Positions 6,296 through 14,761 of a DNA stretch of 21,680 nt are shown piece after piece. Numbering within the stretch: position 1 is the stretch's first letter; each line of letters begins with the position of its first letter. The DNA lies in NCBI GenBank assembly GCA_964559295.1, contig CAZLGO010000021.1, positions 1-21,680 of the forward strand, written 5' to 3'. The notes below the pieces were generated by a model. The model searched no databases, was not told the origin of the DNA, and saw nothing but the letters and a program-made list of their open reading frames with translations. Both the position numbers and the translations under genes were made by a program. The DNA is from CAZLGO01 sp964559295. GTDB lineage: Archaea > Methanobacteriota > Methanobacteria > Methanobacteriales > Methanobacteriaceae.

Positions 6296-7594
6296 ATGAC
6301 ACAAATGGATGAAGCAAGAAAAAACATAATAACAGAGGAAATGAAAGCGGTTGCAAAATCTGAAAATGTTTCAGAAGAGTTTATTAGAAGATCTGTTGCA
6401 CGAGGGATGGTTGCGATTCCAAGCAATATAAAAAGGGATGTTGAAGCTGTGGGAATTGGAGCTGGATTGCGAACAAAAGTAAATGCGACCATTGGAACCT
6501 CAACCGATATTGCTGATCTCAATATGGAAGTTGAAAAGGCAAAAGTTGCCATGGAGTACAAAGCAGACACCTTAATGGAGCTCAGTGTGGGTGGAGACCT
6601 TGATTTCATAAGAAGAAAGATATTGGACATCTCAAACATACCTGTTGGAAGCGTACCTGTATATCAGGCTGCTATAGAATCAATAAGAAAAAAAGGCGCT
6701 GCTATTTACATGGATGAGGATGATATGTTTGGTACTATAGAAAAACAGGCAAAAGATGGTATAGATTTCATGGCAATACACTGCAGTGTGAACAAAGAGA
6801 CCCTAAAAAGACTTAAAAGACAGGGTCGTGAAGGAGGACTTGTAAGCAGAGGAGGAGCATTTATATCTGCCTGGATAGTGCATAATGAGATTGAAAACCC
6901 TCTTTATCAAAATTATGATTATGTTCTTGAAATTGCTAAGGAATACGATTTTGTGATAAGTCTTGCAAATGGAATGAGGGCTGGTGCAATAGCTGATTCA
7001 ACAGATAGAGCTCAAGTTCAGGAGCTAATAATCCTTGGGGAACTTGTAGACAGAGCAAGGGAGGCAGGAGTTCAGACCATAGTCGAAGGTCCTGGGCATA
7101 TCCCTTTAGGTGAGATTGCAGCCAATGTAATGATTCAAAAGAAGTTATGTAGAAATGCTCCCTTCTACATGCTTGGGCCTATTGTAACAGACATTGCACC
7201 TGCATATGATCATATAGTATCTTCAATAGGTGCGGCTGCTTCTGCATCTGCAGGAGCAGACTTCATCTGTTATGTAACCCCAGCAGAGCATCTTGCACTA
7301 CCATTCCCTGAAGATGTAAAAGAAGGAGTTATTGCCACCAGAATCGGTGCCTATGTTGGAGATATGGTGAAAGGAATTCATGATGGAGAAGCGGACCTTA
7401 AGATGGCCAATGCACGTAAAAAACTCAACTGGGAAGCACAGTTTGAATCTGCAATGTGTCCAAACGATGCCAGAAGGATAAGGAATGAGAGACCACCAGC
7501 AGATCCTGAGACATGTACAATGTGTGGAAGCTACTGTGCTGTCAAGATCGTGAACGAATGGTTGGATGATGCAAGCACTGATGTGTTTGAATGA
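6296..7594 (+). CDS. thiC: Phosphomethylpyrimidine synthase ThiC
   Basis: A radical SAM enzyme that rearranges 5-aminoimidazole ribotide into 4-amino-5-hydroxymethyl-2-methylpyrimidine phosphate, the pyrimidine half of thiamine. At 432 residues it is the short archaeal/clostridial form lacking the bacterial N-terminal extension. Signature stretches include NATIGTS, MELSVGGDLD, FMAIHCSVN, LVSRGGAF, ANGMRAGAIADSTD, VEGPGHIPL and CYVTPAEHLALP. The Fe-S cluster motif lies at the C-terminus as CTMCGSYC (Cys407, Cys410, Cys414). Its spacing is C-x2-C-x3-C, one residue shorter than the C-x2-C-x4-C of many bacterial enzymes, which I believe is usual for short ThiC. The ATG follows GGTGAT with a short spacer. 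No other thiamine gene is in the window. Confidence 0.97.
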   Translation: MTQMDEARKNIITEEMKAVAKSENVSEEFIRRSVARGMVAIPSNIKRDVEAVGIGAGLRTKVNATIGTSTDIADLNMEVEKAKVAMEYKADTLMELSVGGDLDFIRRKILDISNIPVGSVPVYQAAIESIRKKGAAIYMDEDDMFGTIEKQAKDGIDFMAIHCSVNKETLKRLKRQGREGGLVSRGGAFISAWIVHNEIENPLYQNYDYVLEIAKEYDFVISLANGMRAGAIADSTDRAQVQELIILGELVDRAREAGVQTIVEGPGHIPLGEIAANVMIQKKLCRNAPFYMLGPIVTDIAPAYDHIVSSIGAAASASAGADFICYVTPAEHLALPFPEDVKEGVIATRIGAYVGDMVKGIHDGEADLKMANARKKLNWEAQFESAMCPNDARRIRNERPPADPETCTMCGSYCAVKIVNEWLDDASTDVFE

Positions 7595-7682
7595 TATAAT
7601 CATCCATTTTAGTACGTTTAGAACTTACATTTTAAAACAACTTCTACATCTTATTTTCACTTCAGTTTTCACGGTGAGTTAA

Positions 7683-9257
7683 TTGAAATTGAAACACTGG
7701 ATAGAAAGGATAGCTGATGATTTACTTAAAAAAGATGTTAAAAAACATGTAATAGCAAGTGGAACATCTATATCAGGTTCAATACATATTGGAAATTCAT
7801 GCGACGTTTTTATAGCAAATGCGATAACAAAAGCCTTAAAAAAGCAGGATGCTTCTTCCCGGACTATCTGGATTGCAGATGATTATGATCCTCTAAGAAA
7901 AGTCCCATATCCACTTCCAGCAGATTACGAGAAATATCTGGGGGTGCCTTACTCAAATATTCCATGTCCTGAAGGCTGCTGTGTTAATTTTGTGGAGCAT
8001 TTTGAAAAGCCATTTTTAAACACTCTGGATGATTTTGGAATTGATCTTGAAATATATTCTGGGGAGAGGATGTACAAAGAAGGCGTATACACAGATTATA
8101 TAAGAAAAGCGTTAGAAAATGCATCTAAAATAAGAGAAATATTCAATAAATTCAGGGAAAAACCGTTGGTAGAGAACTGGTTACCTTACAATCCCATTTG
8201 TAAGAAATGTGAAAGAATAAACACAACCTACGCTTATGATTTTGATGGAGATATCGTTTATTACAGATGTGAATGTGGAGAGGATGGAAAAATCGATATA
8301 AAAAAAGGTGAAGGAAAGCTCACTTGGAGGGTTGAATGGGCTGCAAGGTGGAATATATTTCAGGTTACATGCGAACCCTTTGGAAAGGACCATGCAGCAT
8401 ACGGTGGGTCTTACGATGTAAGTAAGTTCATATCAAGGGAGATTTATGGATACGATGCTCCTTATCCTGTTCCTTATGAGTGGATAACTCTAAAAGGAGA
8501 GCCAATGTCAAAATCAAGGGGAATTTTTTTTACTCCAGAACAATGGCTTGAGATAGCACATCCTGAGACTCTAAACTACTTTATCTTCAGAAGTAAACCC
8601 ATGAAACACAAGGATTTCAACCCAGAGATGCCATTTTTAGATTTCATTGATCAATATGATAGGGTCGAGCGAATATATTTTGGATCAGAGAAAGCAGCAT
8701 CTAAAAAAGAAGAAGAAAAACTCAAAAAAATCTATGAGATTTCACAGATTCAAATACCAAAGACCGCTCCATTCCAGCCTTCATACAGATTTCTGACGGT
8801 GGTCTATCAAATAACAAAGGACCTTCCAGAGGTTTTTGAAATACTAAAGAAGAATTCACAGCTTCCAGAGTCTATAAAAGAGTTTGATAAAATGGACAAA
8901 AAAGATCTAAATAGACTCAAAATGAGATTAAATCATGTTAAAAACTGGCTTGATAAGTATGCCCCTGATTTTTTGAAGTTTGAAGTTCAGGAAAAAATTC
9001 CAGATGTGAGTTTAAGTGAAGATCAACGCGAATTCTTGCTTAAAGTTGCAGATTTAATTGAAAAAAGAGAATTTTCTCCAGAAGAGCTTCATGATGAGAT
9101 GTACGTTCTATTGAGACAGCTTGATTTGAAACCCCAGAAGGCATTTCAGGCTATTTATAAAGTGATTATTGGTAAAAAGCAGGGGCCAAGAGCGGCGTCT
9201 TTTGTGCTATCCCTTGATAAGGATTTTGTTGTTAAGAGATTTCGGATGCAAGCATGA
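7683..9257 (+). CDS. lysS: Lysyl-tRNA synthetase, class I
   Basis: Charges tRNA-Lys with lysine. This is the class I enzyme typical of euryarchaea, unrelated to the class II LysRS of most bacteria. The 524-residue protein has the Rossmann catalytic core with the HIGH variant HIGN (35-38) in SGSIHIGNS and the KMSKS loop PMSKSRG (274-280). A zinc knuckle is formed by CKKC (173-176) and CEC (196-198). The C-terminal part is mostly helical and should bind the anticodon arm. Translation starts at TTG 7683, supported by GGTGA at 7673-7677; the next in-frame alternative would remove the conserved N-terminus. The gene ends 42 nt before the UGSC gene in the same direction, so the three downstream genes could share a transcript. 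Confidence 0.97.
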   Translation: MKLKHWIERIADDLLKKDVKKHVIASGTSISGSIHIGNSCDVFIANAITKALKKQDASSRTIWIADDYDPLRKVPYPLPADYEKYLGVPYSNIPCPEGCCVNFVEHFEKPFLNTLDDFGIDLEIYSGERMYKEGVYTDYIRKALENASKIREIFNKFREKPLVENWLPYNPICKKCERINTTYAYDFDGDIVYYRCECGEDGKIDIKKGEGKLTWRVEWAARWNIFQVTCEPFGKDHAAYGGSYDVSKFISREIYGYDAPYPVPYEWITLKGEPMSKSRGIFFTPEQWLEIAHPETLNYFIFRSKPMKHKDFNPEMPFLDFIDQYDRVERIYFGSEKAASKKEEEKLKKIYEISQIQIPKTAPFQPSYRFLTVVYQITKDLPEVFEILKKNSQLPESIKEFDKMDKKDLNRLKMRLNHVKNWLDKYAPDFLKFEVQEKIPDVSLSEDQREFLLKVADLIEKREFSPEELHDEMYVLLRQLDLKPQKAFQAIYKVIIGKKQGPRAASFVLSLDKDFVVKRFRMQA

Positions 9258-9273
9258 TTATTATCTACGTTAA

Positions 9274-9292
9274 TCCTAAATCACAATTAGGA
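9274..9292 (+). promoter_or_regulatory. Hairpin masking the ribosome site of the UGSC gene
   Basis: TCCTAA (9274-9279) and TTAGGA (9287-9292) are perfect complements separated by seven bases. The downstream arm overlaps the SD (AGGAGA) of the gene starting at 9300. Folding would hide the site; the element could be translational control or chance. Confidence 0.35.
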
Positions 9293-9299
9293 GACAAAT

Positions 9300-9818
9300 A
9301 TGAGGATTAAAATCATTGAAAGAGAAGTACTTAATCCCTTAGGCGAAACATCAGTAGAAAAATTAGAATTAAATCCAATACCAAGAAAAATTGGAAAAAT
9401 ATCGCTTATTGATAACACAAAACCTAATGCAGACGTGATCCTTAACACCATCAAAGAAAATCTAAAAAATATGGATTTTTTAAATGTAAAAAAACCAGCA
9501 GGTGCTCCTGCAACTCCTGAACAGATAAAAAAAGCCTGCAAAGCTGATATGTCAATTTTGGCTGTTGGAGATTGTGGATCGTGCACCACATGGGTTATAC
9601 TGGACGCCATAAAACTTGAAAAGGAGGGAACACCCACAATTTCGATCTGTTCCCATAAATTCTCACAATTTGCAAGATCACTTGCAAGATCTCATGGTGC
9701 AAACAATCTAAGGATAGTAGAAATCGAACATCCAATTTCAGGGCAAAAAAAAGAGGAAATTGTAGCTAAGACCCAGGATCTAATCCCTAAAATCAAGAAT
9801 TTATTTCTAAAAGGTTAA
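9300..9818 (+). CDS. UGSC-family protein (Cys form of a selenoprotein family)
   Basis: A 172-residue protein matching the UGSC family, named after a U-G-S-C motif in members with selenocysteine. Here the motif is GDCGSCTTW with Cys92 and Cys95. The codon at the Sec position is TGT, so this is a plain CxxC. Other family blocks are VLNPLGET near the N-terminus, SLIDNTKPNADVIL (about 35-48), VKKPAGAPAT, and PTISICSHKFSQFARSLARSHG with EIEHPISG towards the C-terminus. No signal peptide is seen, so it is cytoplasmic. To my knowledge the biochemical role is undefined; the redox-type CxxC suggests thiol chemistry, which is inference. It has a clear SD (AGGAGA) and is followed 27 nt later by its usual partner gene. 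Confidence 0.85.
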   Translation: MRIKIIEREVLNPLGETSVEKLELNPIPRKIGKISLIDNTKPNADVILNTIKENLKNMDFLNVKKPAGAPATPEQIKKACKADMSILAVGDCGSCTTWVILDAIKLEKEGTPTISICSHKFSQFARSLARSHGANNLRIVEIEHPISGQKKEEIVAKTQDLIPKIKNLFLKG

Positions 9819-9845
9819 AAAATTAAAAAACATAAGGGGGATCTT

Positions 9846-11030
9846 ATGGAAAACAAAAAAATAAACAGTGAAAAAGCATGCGGATGTCTCATTGAAGATT
9901 TAATAGGAGAAAACGTACAAAAAAGCGACGATAGACTTTGCAAGTTATCAGAAAATGATTTTGAAGTTTATGTTGATCCTGATGTGGAAAAGTTGAGCTA
10001 CGATTTTTACATGAAAAAATATACAGACGGCTTACCGATAATCCCTCCAACGAAAAATAGAGTTCTTAAATTTTTCGATTATACAGATAGAAAACCTAAG
10101 GATGTGATAGCAACCCTTCCTCCTAAGTGGGGAAAAGCTACAGTAGAAAAGATTGCAATAAACTCTGTAATGGCAGGTTGCATCCCGGCATTTATGCCTG
10201 TGATCCAACATTCCATATACGCAATTTCACATGATAAATTCAATTTACCTGCCATAAACGCAACCACCCATCCTGTAGCGGTTTGTGTGATAACAAATGG
10301 TCCCATATCACATGAACTTGCTATAAATGACAGTGCTGGATGTTTGGGACCTGGAAATATAGCAAACGCAACCATTGGAAGAGCATTGAGGCTTTGCCTT
10401 ATAAACATTGGTGGCGCTATCCCAGGTATTGGGGATCATGCAACCATGGGATCCCCATCAAAATACAGTTTTTGTTTTGCAGAGGCTGAAAGGGAAACTC
10501 CATGGGACCCTTTAAATGTTGAGCGAGTATTTGATGATAAAACAAGCACAGTAACTGTTATGGCAGTAGAATCTCCCCAAAATGTCAACGATCATCGAAG
10601 CAAGAGCGCAGAAGATCTTTTGGATACCATAATTCATACAGCATCTGTTGCAGGATGCAACAACAGTCATGTGCCAGGTGAGATGCTTGTTATAATGGGT
10701 CCAGAGCATGCTAAGCTGGTTGCAGATGATGGATGGGATAAGAAAGATGTTAAGGAGTATATACATGAGAACGCAGTGGTGCCAGTTGAACTGGGAGATC
10801 GGGGTGGAAGAAAGTTAGATGAGAGATGGATCACCCCTGAAAACAATGTACATATAACAAGAAAGCCAGAGGATGTGGTTTTGGTGGTTGCAGGAGGTTC
10901 AGGAAGACATACCATGATAGCCCATGGTTTTGGGACGTCTTCTGAGTCTGTTACAGTGCCCATCACCTTACAGAACGGGACTGTAGTGGGTTCGGTGCAG
11001 TATTTTAAAGATAAAAAGAAAATAGGTTGA
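9846..11030 (+). CDS. UGSC-partner protein of unknown function
   Basis: A 394-residue cytoplasmic protein that I recognise as the regular companion, sometimes fused, of UGSC proteins, but whose reaction is unknown to me. Visible blocks are a Cys-containing N-terminus (ACGCL, Cys12 and Cys14), FYMKKYTDGLPIIPPT (55-69), the AINSVMAGCIPAFMPV stretch with Cys112, NATTHPVAVCVITNGPIS (138-155), NDSAGCLGPGNIANATIGRA with Cys166, and NIGGAIPGIGDHATMGSPSKYSF. A second half carries VAGCNNSH, VAGGSGRHTMIAHGFG and a short beta-rich end. Conserved Asn, His, Gly and Cys residues cluster in the middle, as expected of an active site. The ATG is preceded by AAGGGGGATC. The gene ends only three bases before the convergent deaminase stop codon. 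It probably works in a complex with the UGSC protein. Confidence 0.75.
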   Translation: MENKKINSEKACGCLIEDLIGENVQKSDDRLCKLSENDFEVYVDPDVEKLSYDFYMKKYTDGLPIIPPTKNRVLKFFDYTDRKPKDVIATLPPKWGKATVEKIAINSVMAGCIPAFMPVIQHSIYAISHDKFNLPAINATTHPVAVCVITNGPISHELAINDSAGCLGPGNIANATIGRALRLCLINIGGAIPGIGDHATMGSPSKYSFCFAEAERETPWDPLNVERVFDDKTSTVTVMAVESPQNVNDHRSKSAEDLLDTIIHTASVAGCNNSHVPGEMLVIMGPEHAKLVADDGWDKKDVKEYIHENAVVPVELGDRGGRKLDERWITPENNVHITRKPEDVVLVVAGGSGRHTMIAHGFGTSSESVTVPITLQNGTVVGSVQYFKDKKKIG

Positions 11031-11033
11031 TTT

Positions 11034-11489
11034 TTAGCTAATTCTTTCGATTTCCTCATCCCATACCTCTTGGTTCTCATGGATGTAGTGAGCCACCATC
11101 TCTTTGCATTCTGCCAGTTTTAAGTTTACTATTTCCACACCATGTTCTCTTAGGTAATCTTCCGGACCTGGGAAAGTTTCATTCTCACCAATCACCACTC
11201 TGGGAATCTTGTAGAGCAGCACCAATCCAGCGCACATGTCACATGGGATTAGAGTGGTGTAGAGGGTGCATTGCTTGTAATCCTTCCCGGTTAGATGCCC
11301 TGCGTTTTCCAAACAGTCCATCTCCGCATGTAGAATGGTGGACATGTTCTGACGGAGTCGGTTGTGACCTCTTCCAATGACCTTTCCATTTTTCACCAGC
11401 ACAGCCCCGATGGGGATACCTCCCTCTTTTATGGATTTTTGGGCTTCTTTTATGGCTTCTTTCATGAATTTTTGGTGGTTTTCATGCAA
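11034..11489 (-). CDS. Cytosine deaminase-like nucleobase deaminase (yeast Fcy1 type)
   Basis: A 151-residue zinc-dependent deaminase. The metal site is complete: His54 and catalytic Glu56 in ILHAEMDCLENAG, and Cys83 and Cys86 in IPCDMCAGLV. Unlike tRNA-adenosine deaminases, it follows yeast cytosine deaminase almost block by block: EGGIPIGAVLV, GRGHNRLRQ, LTGKDYKQCTLYTTL, YKIPRVVIGEN, DYLREHG and a C-terminal helix ending WDEEIERIS. Cytosine-to-uracil deamination for pyrimidine salvage is therefore the best guess. One difference: the acidic residue that contacts cytosine in the yeast enzyme (Asp155) aligns with Glu146 here, so another base such as guanine or creatinine-like substrates cannot be excluded. 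It starts at TTG 11489 with a GGGGAGTT ribosome site; an internal ATG at 11465 lacks one. Confidence 0.85.
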   Translation of the reverse strand: MHENHQKFMKEAIKEAQKSIKEGGIPIGAVLVKNGKVIGRGHNRLRQNMSTILHAEMDCLENAGHLTGKDYKQCTLYTTLIPCDMCAGLVLLYKIPRVVIGENETFPGPEDYLREHGVEIVNLKLAECKEMVAHYIHENQEVWDEEIERIS

Positions 11490-11643
11490 TTTTTAACTCC
11501 CCTATATTTGTTCTATTTTTAAAATATTTCTGCATAGTAACATGTATTCGAACATAAAAACTTTCAAATAGTCCTACGATTTCTGCTCAGATGATTTTTA
11601 GTTTTTTTCGATCACAATTCTTTATTTTCTATTATCTCCTCAT

Positions 11644-12270
11644 CTAATGTTTAAAGACCATATCTTTCCTGATTTCGAAGCTTCTAAAGTAATGTGAATC
11701 GAGAAGTATAAGTCTATCGCTCTTATGTATACCTATTTGCCTTAATTCCTCATATTGAATTGGGGAGGCATAATTATAATCTTTTGGGCATCTATTATAA
11801 ATATTAACTAATGAAAATTCTCCAAAACAAATAGTATCTAATTTTCGTAATGCTTTTTCAAAAGTAGATGATCTCTAAACTTTTTATAATTAGAATTGTT
11901 CTTCATTATATTCAAAAGCCTATTTTCACAATCTTTAACAAAATTGGACATAACTTTTTCAATATTCTCACATTTTTCTGAATCATAAAACACATTTTAT
12001 CAATAAATTCGTTTTTTAATTTATATAAGCTTTTTTTAGGGTTTATTACAGAAATTCCTTTAAATCTATCGTTTAATTCTTTAATGAATCTTAATGTCCA
12101 TAATTCGTTATTTATAAAAACTTTTCTACATTGACCATAAACCCTTTCACTAGTATTCTTATTATAGTTTTTTTAAAATATGCATAGGAAGTTTGATGAG
12201 GTTTATTCCACTTTAATATTGAACCAATTATGATATTTGAATCTAAAAAGTGTTCATCATATTTATCCAT
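11644..12270 (-). pseudogene. Decayed PIN-domain protein gene
   Basis: No intact frame covers this 0.9-kb gap, but the minus strand gives one protein when frames are joined. It starts at ATG 12270 with MDKYDEHFLDSNIIIGSILK, where the FLDSNIIIG strand and first acidic residue mark a PIN nuclease fold. It continues after a shift in the A-run near 12170 with SERVYGQCRKVFINNELW, after a second shift near 11993 with FYDSEKCENIEKVMSNF, and after a third near 11868 with STFEKALRKLDTICFGEF. It ends in GIHKSDRLILLDSHYF and a TAG stop at 11646-11644; the late Asp residues fit the PIN active site. The intact protein would have had about 205 residues, longer than typical VapC toxins. No antitoxin gene is beside it. 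Its role before decay is unknown. Confidence 0.7.
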
Positions 12271-12370
12271 GCATATCACTAACTCTAATATGTGTTTAAA
12301 TTATGTAGATTTGTTCTTTGATACTTATCTAAATATTACAAAACAAATAAATATTAAAGATATTTAAATT

Positions 12371-14677
12371 TTAATACCTCTTTCTATCCAACAACTCCCT
12401 TCTCTTACCAGCATTCCATCCTCCAGAAGCAGATTTAGCCCTACCAACCTGTTGAACATACCCTGTTATTCTATCGTACCATTCAACATCCTCTGTCTCA
12501 CCGCAAGTTACACATTGATCATTTAACCCTTTCATAAGAGTTTTGCACTTAAGACAAAAGCTTAAAGCTGTACTGTAACCCCAAAATCCAATATCTGACT
12601 TTTTGACAATTTTGCTGGTAAGACTCATAAGTGCCGAAGGATCTGAATACGCTTCTCCCAAGAAGGCATGGAAGATATGTCCACCTGGAGTCAGGGGATG
12701 GAACTTCTCTTCAAGCCGAATTTTCTCTGGAAGTAAAACATCAGAATCAACAGGAACATGGGATGAGTTTGTGTAATAATATGAGCCTTTATCACCTTTT
12801 ACAACCGCTAAATCAGGGTATCTTCTTTTATCAAGCATTGCGAATCTGTGGGCTGTGGATTCAGCAGGACTCTGGAGGACACTCCATCGAAGACCAGTTT
12901 CTTTTGTTAATTCAGATGCTTTCTCATTTATGTGTTTTATAACCCTCAGTCCAAATTTTTGGGCATATCTATCTTCAATGCCCACACCACAAAGGGAGAT
13001 GAGCATCTCGTTAAGTCCAACAAAACCGAATGATAACGTAGCATTTTCTATTTTATAATAACTATCATCATCCATTTTCTGTGTCAAAAACGGCAGCAGA
13101 TTGTAATCATTAAGACATCGAAGCGCCTGTTTTCTTCTCAAAAGAAGAATCTGGCGGGCTAACTCCATGTATGAGTCAAGATAAGAAAAAACATCGTCGT
13201 CGTCTCGACTCTCAAGAGCAATTCTTGGAAGATTTAGAGTTATGTATGCAAGGTTTCCTGTTCTTAATGTATCAAGCTCCCAATCTCCGGTCCAATTGTC
13301 ACTTAAGGCAGTTCTACATCCCATGTAATTTGCCATATTACCTCTATAGCTTGTAAGCATGTTTACAAAGTAAGGAGAACCATATTTAGCAGCTAATTCG
13401 TGAACCAGCCTCAAGTCTTCTTCAAATTCATCCCCCAGAACCTTATCTCTTATAACATAGATGGTATTTGGAAATAGATGGGGTTTTCCGTCAGAATCTC
13501 CTTCAAGAAGGGTTTCTGTAAATGCTCTCTGAAGTAATCGTGTTTCCTCTTCAAAATCACCATACACTCCTGCATATTCTCCCTTAGGACCATATGCAGG
13601 TTCATTTTCTAAAAATTCTGGAACAGTGAATTCTAAATTTATCGAGGTAAAGGGTACTTGAGAACCTCTTGCAGCATATGCCATATTCAAATTGAATATA
13701 AACATCTGTACTGCCTGTTTTATCTTCTCATAGGGAAGACCTGCTGCAAAAGGTGCTACAAATACATTCCACAGACTAAAGGCTTGCCCACCACTCATAT
13801 TCTGCTGAGCTGCAAGCATTATCTCTCCTGAATGGTTCATAAGTGTTTCAATATGTTTAGGTGATCCTGCAACAGATGTATGATCTCCTGTACCATCTAC
13901 CCTCAAACCATACCTTATAAAAAGTCGAAGATCGTGCTGTAGACAGTTTAGGGGGCGTCCTGCAAAGAATTCAAGATCATGGATGTGTATGTCTCCCATC
14001 ATATGGGCATCTGCTAAATTCTGGGGTAGGATGTGCAAAAGGGAGTATTGCTTTAGTGCCTCGTCTGCAACGTGTTTGTGGACGGATTCTGGATTATGGA
14101 GAATGTTTGCGTTTTCACGAGATCCATTTTCTATAAGGGATGTTATGTTGTAAACTGGGATCCCAACCCTTGTATGCCTTTTTCTTAATGTTTCAAGACC
14201 ATGTTCAATGAGTTTTGCGTTCACGAACTCCCTAATCATTGGCGCTGTTAGATAATCAAGATTGAGTTTTTTTAGTTCCTTTTCAACTTCACGGGCAATC
14301 TTTGAAGCAAGTTCTTCTGATGCATCAGTTTCAACAATAAGTGCATCCTCGATCTTTTTTCTATCAAAAGGTTCAATTTCATACCTCGAGGTTCTAACCC
14401 GTAGCTTGGCAGATGTCCAGTATTTATCAGCGTACTCTTTATTGATTTTTTTCAATGAATCGAAAACCAGCATCTTAATTTCGGCTGTGCTGATACCATC
14501 ATATGCAGCCGCGCCCACGGTTGATGCAACTTTTTCTGCAGCCCAAAGGGGCGCGCCCACCAAAAGGCATGATTTTACGATCTTCTCATGAGCGAATTTT
14601 TCAACCAAGCCACTGGTTTTTACCACACTAACTTGGGCTTTTGTAGGAAGAGCAGCAATAAGGTGTGTATCTTTCAT
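12371..14677 (-). CDS. nrdD: Anaerobic ribonucleoside-triphosphate reductase (class III)
   Basis: Reduces ribonucleoside triphosphates to dNTPs using a glycyl radical, under strictly anaerobic conditions. Residues about 14-105 form an ATP-cone allosteric domain (KTSGLVEKFAHEKIVKS onward), followed by a second regulatory helical stretch. The ten-stranded barrel carries family blocks HIHDLEFFAGRPLNCLQHDL, QNMSGGQAFS, PNTIYVI and GFVGLNEM. The C-terminus has a zinc ribbon, CLKC and CVTC, then the radical motif RITGYVQQVG with Gly739, and the end GWNAGKRREL. I start at ATG 14677 because AGGGG (14690-14686) precedes it; the longer frame from 14749 would begin upstream of the likely transcript start. 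The 768-residue length fits archaeal NrdD. The activase gene nrdG is not in the window. It is divergent from the polymerase gene. Confidence 0.96.
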   Translation of the reverse strand: MKDTHLIAALPTKAQVSVVKTSGLVEKFAHEKIVKSCLLVGAPLWAAEKVASTVGAAAYDGISTAEIKMLVFDSLKKINKEYADKYWTSAKLRVRTSRYEIEPFDRKKIEDALIVETDASEELASKIAREVEKELKKLNLDYLTAPMIREFVNAKLIEHGLETLRKRHTRVGIPVYNITSLIENGSRENANILHNPESVHKHVADEALKQYSLLHILPQNLADAHMMGDIHIHDLEFFAGRPLNCLQHDLRLFIRYGLRVDGTGDHTSVAGSPKHIETLMNHSGEIMLAAQQNMSGGQAFSLWNVFVAPFAAGLPYEKIKQAVQMFIFNLNMAYAARGSQVPFTSINLEFTVPEFLENEPAYGPKGEYAGVYGDFEEETRLLQRAFTETLLEGDSDGKPHLFPNTIYVIRDKVLGDEFEEDLRLVHELAAKYGSPYFVNMLTSYRGNMANYMGCRTALSDNWTGDWELDTLRTGNLAYITLNLPRIALESRDDDDVFSYLDSYMELARQILLLRRKQALRCLNDYNLLPFLTQKMDDDSYYKIENATLSFGFVGLNEMLISLCGVGIEDRYAQKFGLRVIKHINEKASELTKETGLRWSVLQSPAESTAHRFAMLDKRRYPDLAVVKGDKGSYYYTNSSHVPVDSDVLLPEKIRLEEKFHPLTPGGHIFHAFLGEAYSDPSALMSLTSKIVKKSDIGFWGYSTALSFCLKCKTLMKGLNDQCVTCGETEDVEWYDRITGYVQQVGRAKSASGGWNAGKRRELLDRKRY

Positions 14678-14717
14678 TTTAATTTCCCCTGTTATACATA
14701 CAGTTATAACATGCAAA

Positions 14718-14733
14718 TTATATAAAATTATAT
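14718..14733. promoter_or_regulatory. Overlapping divergent TATA elements of nrdD and polD large subunit
   Basis: ATATAA-AA-TTATAT (14720-14733) is a perfect inverted repeat. The plus-strand TTATATAA (14718-14725) should place the DP2 transcript start near 14748. The minus-strand ATATAATT (14733-14726) should place the nrdD start near 14705. Start codons are only 84 bp apart, so two pre-initiation complexes would compete for the site. Confidence 0.6.
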
Positions 14734-14761
14734 GTTTTGGAAAGCACAAAAAGTGAGTTTT

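Noticed and set aside
9573..9584. Possible selenocysteine in the UGSC motif
   Set aside because: The codon is TGT (Cys), not TGA, so no recoding is needed.
14732..14761. Upstream ATG as the start of the PolD large subunit
   Set aside because: It lies within the TATA region, before the predicted transcript start, and lacks a ribosome site.
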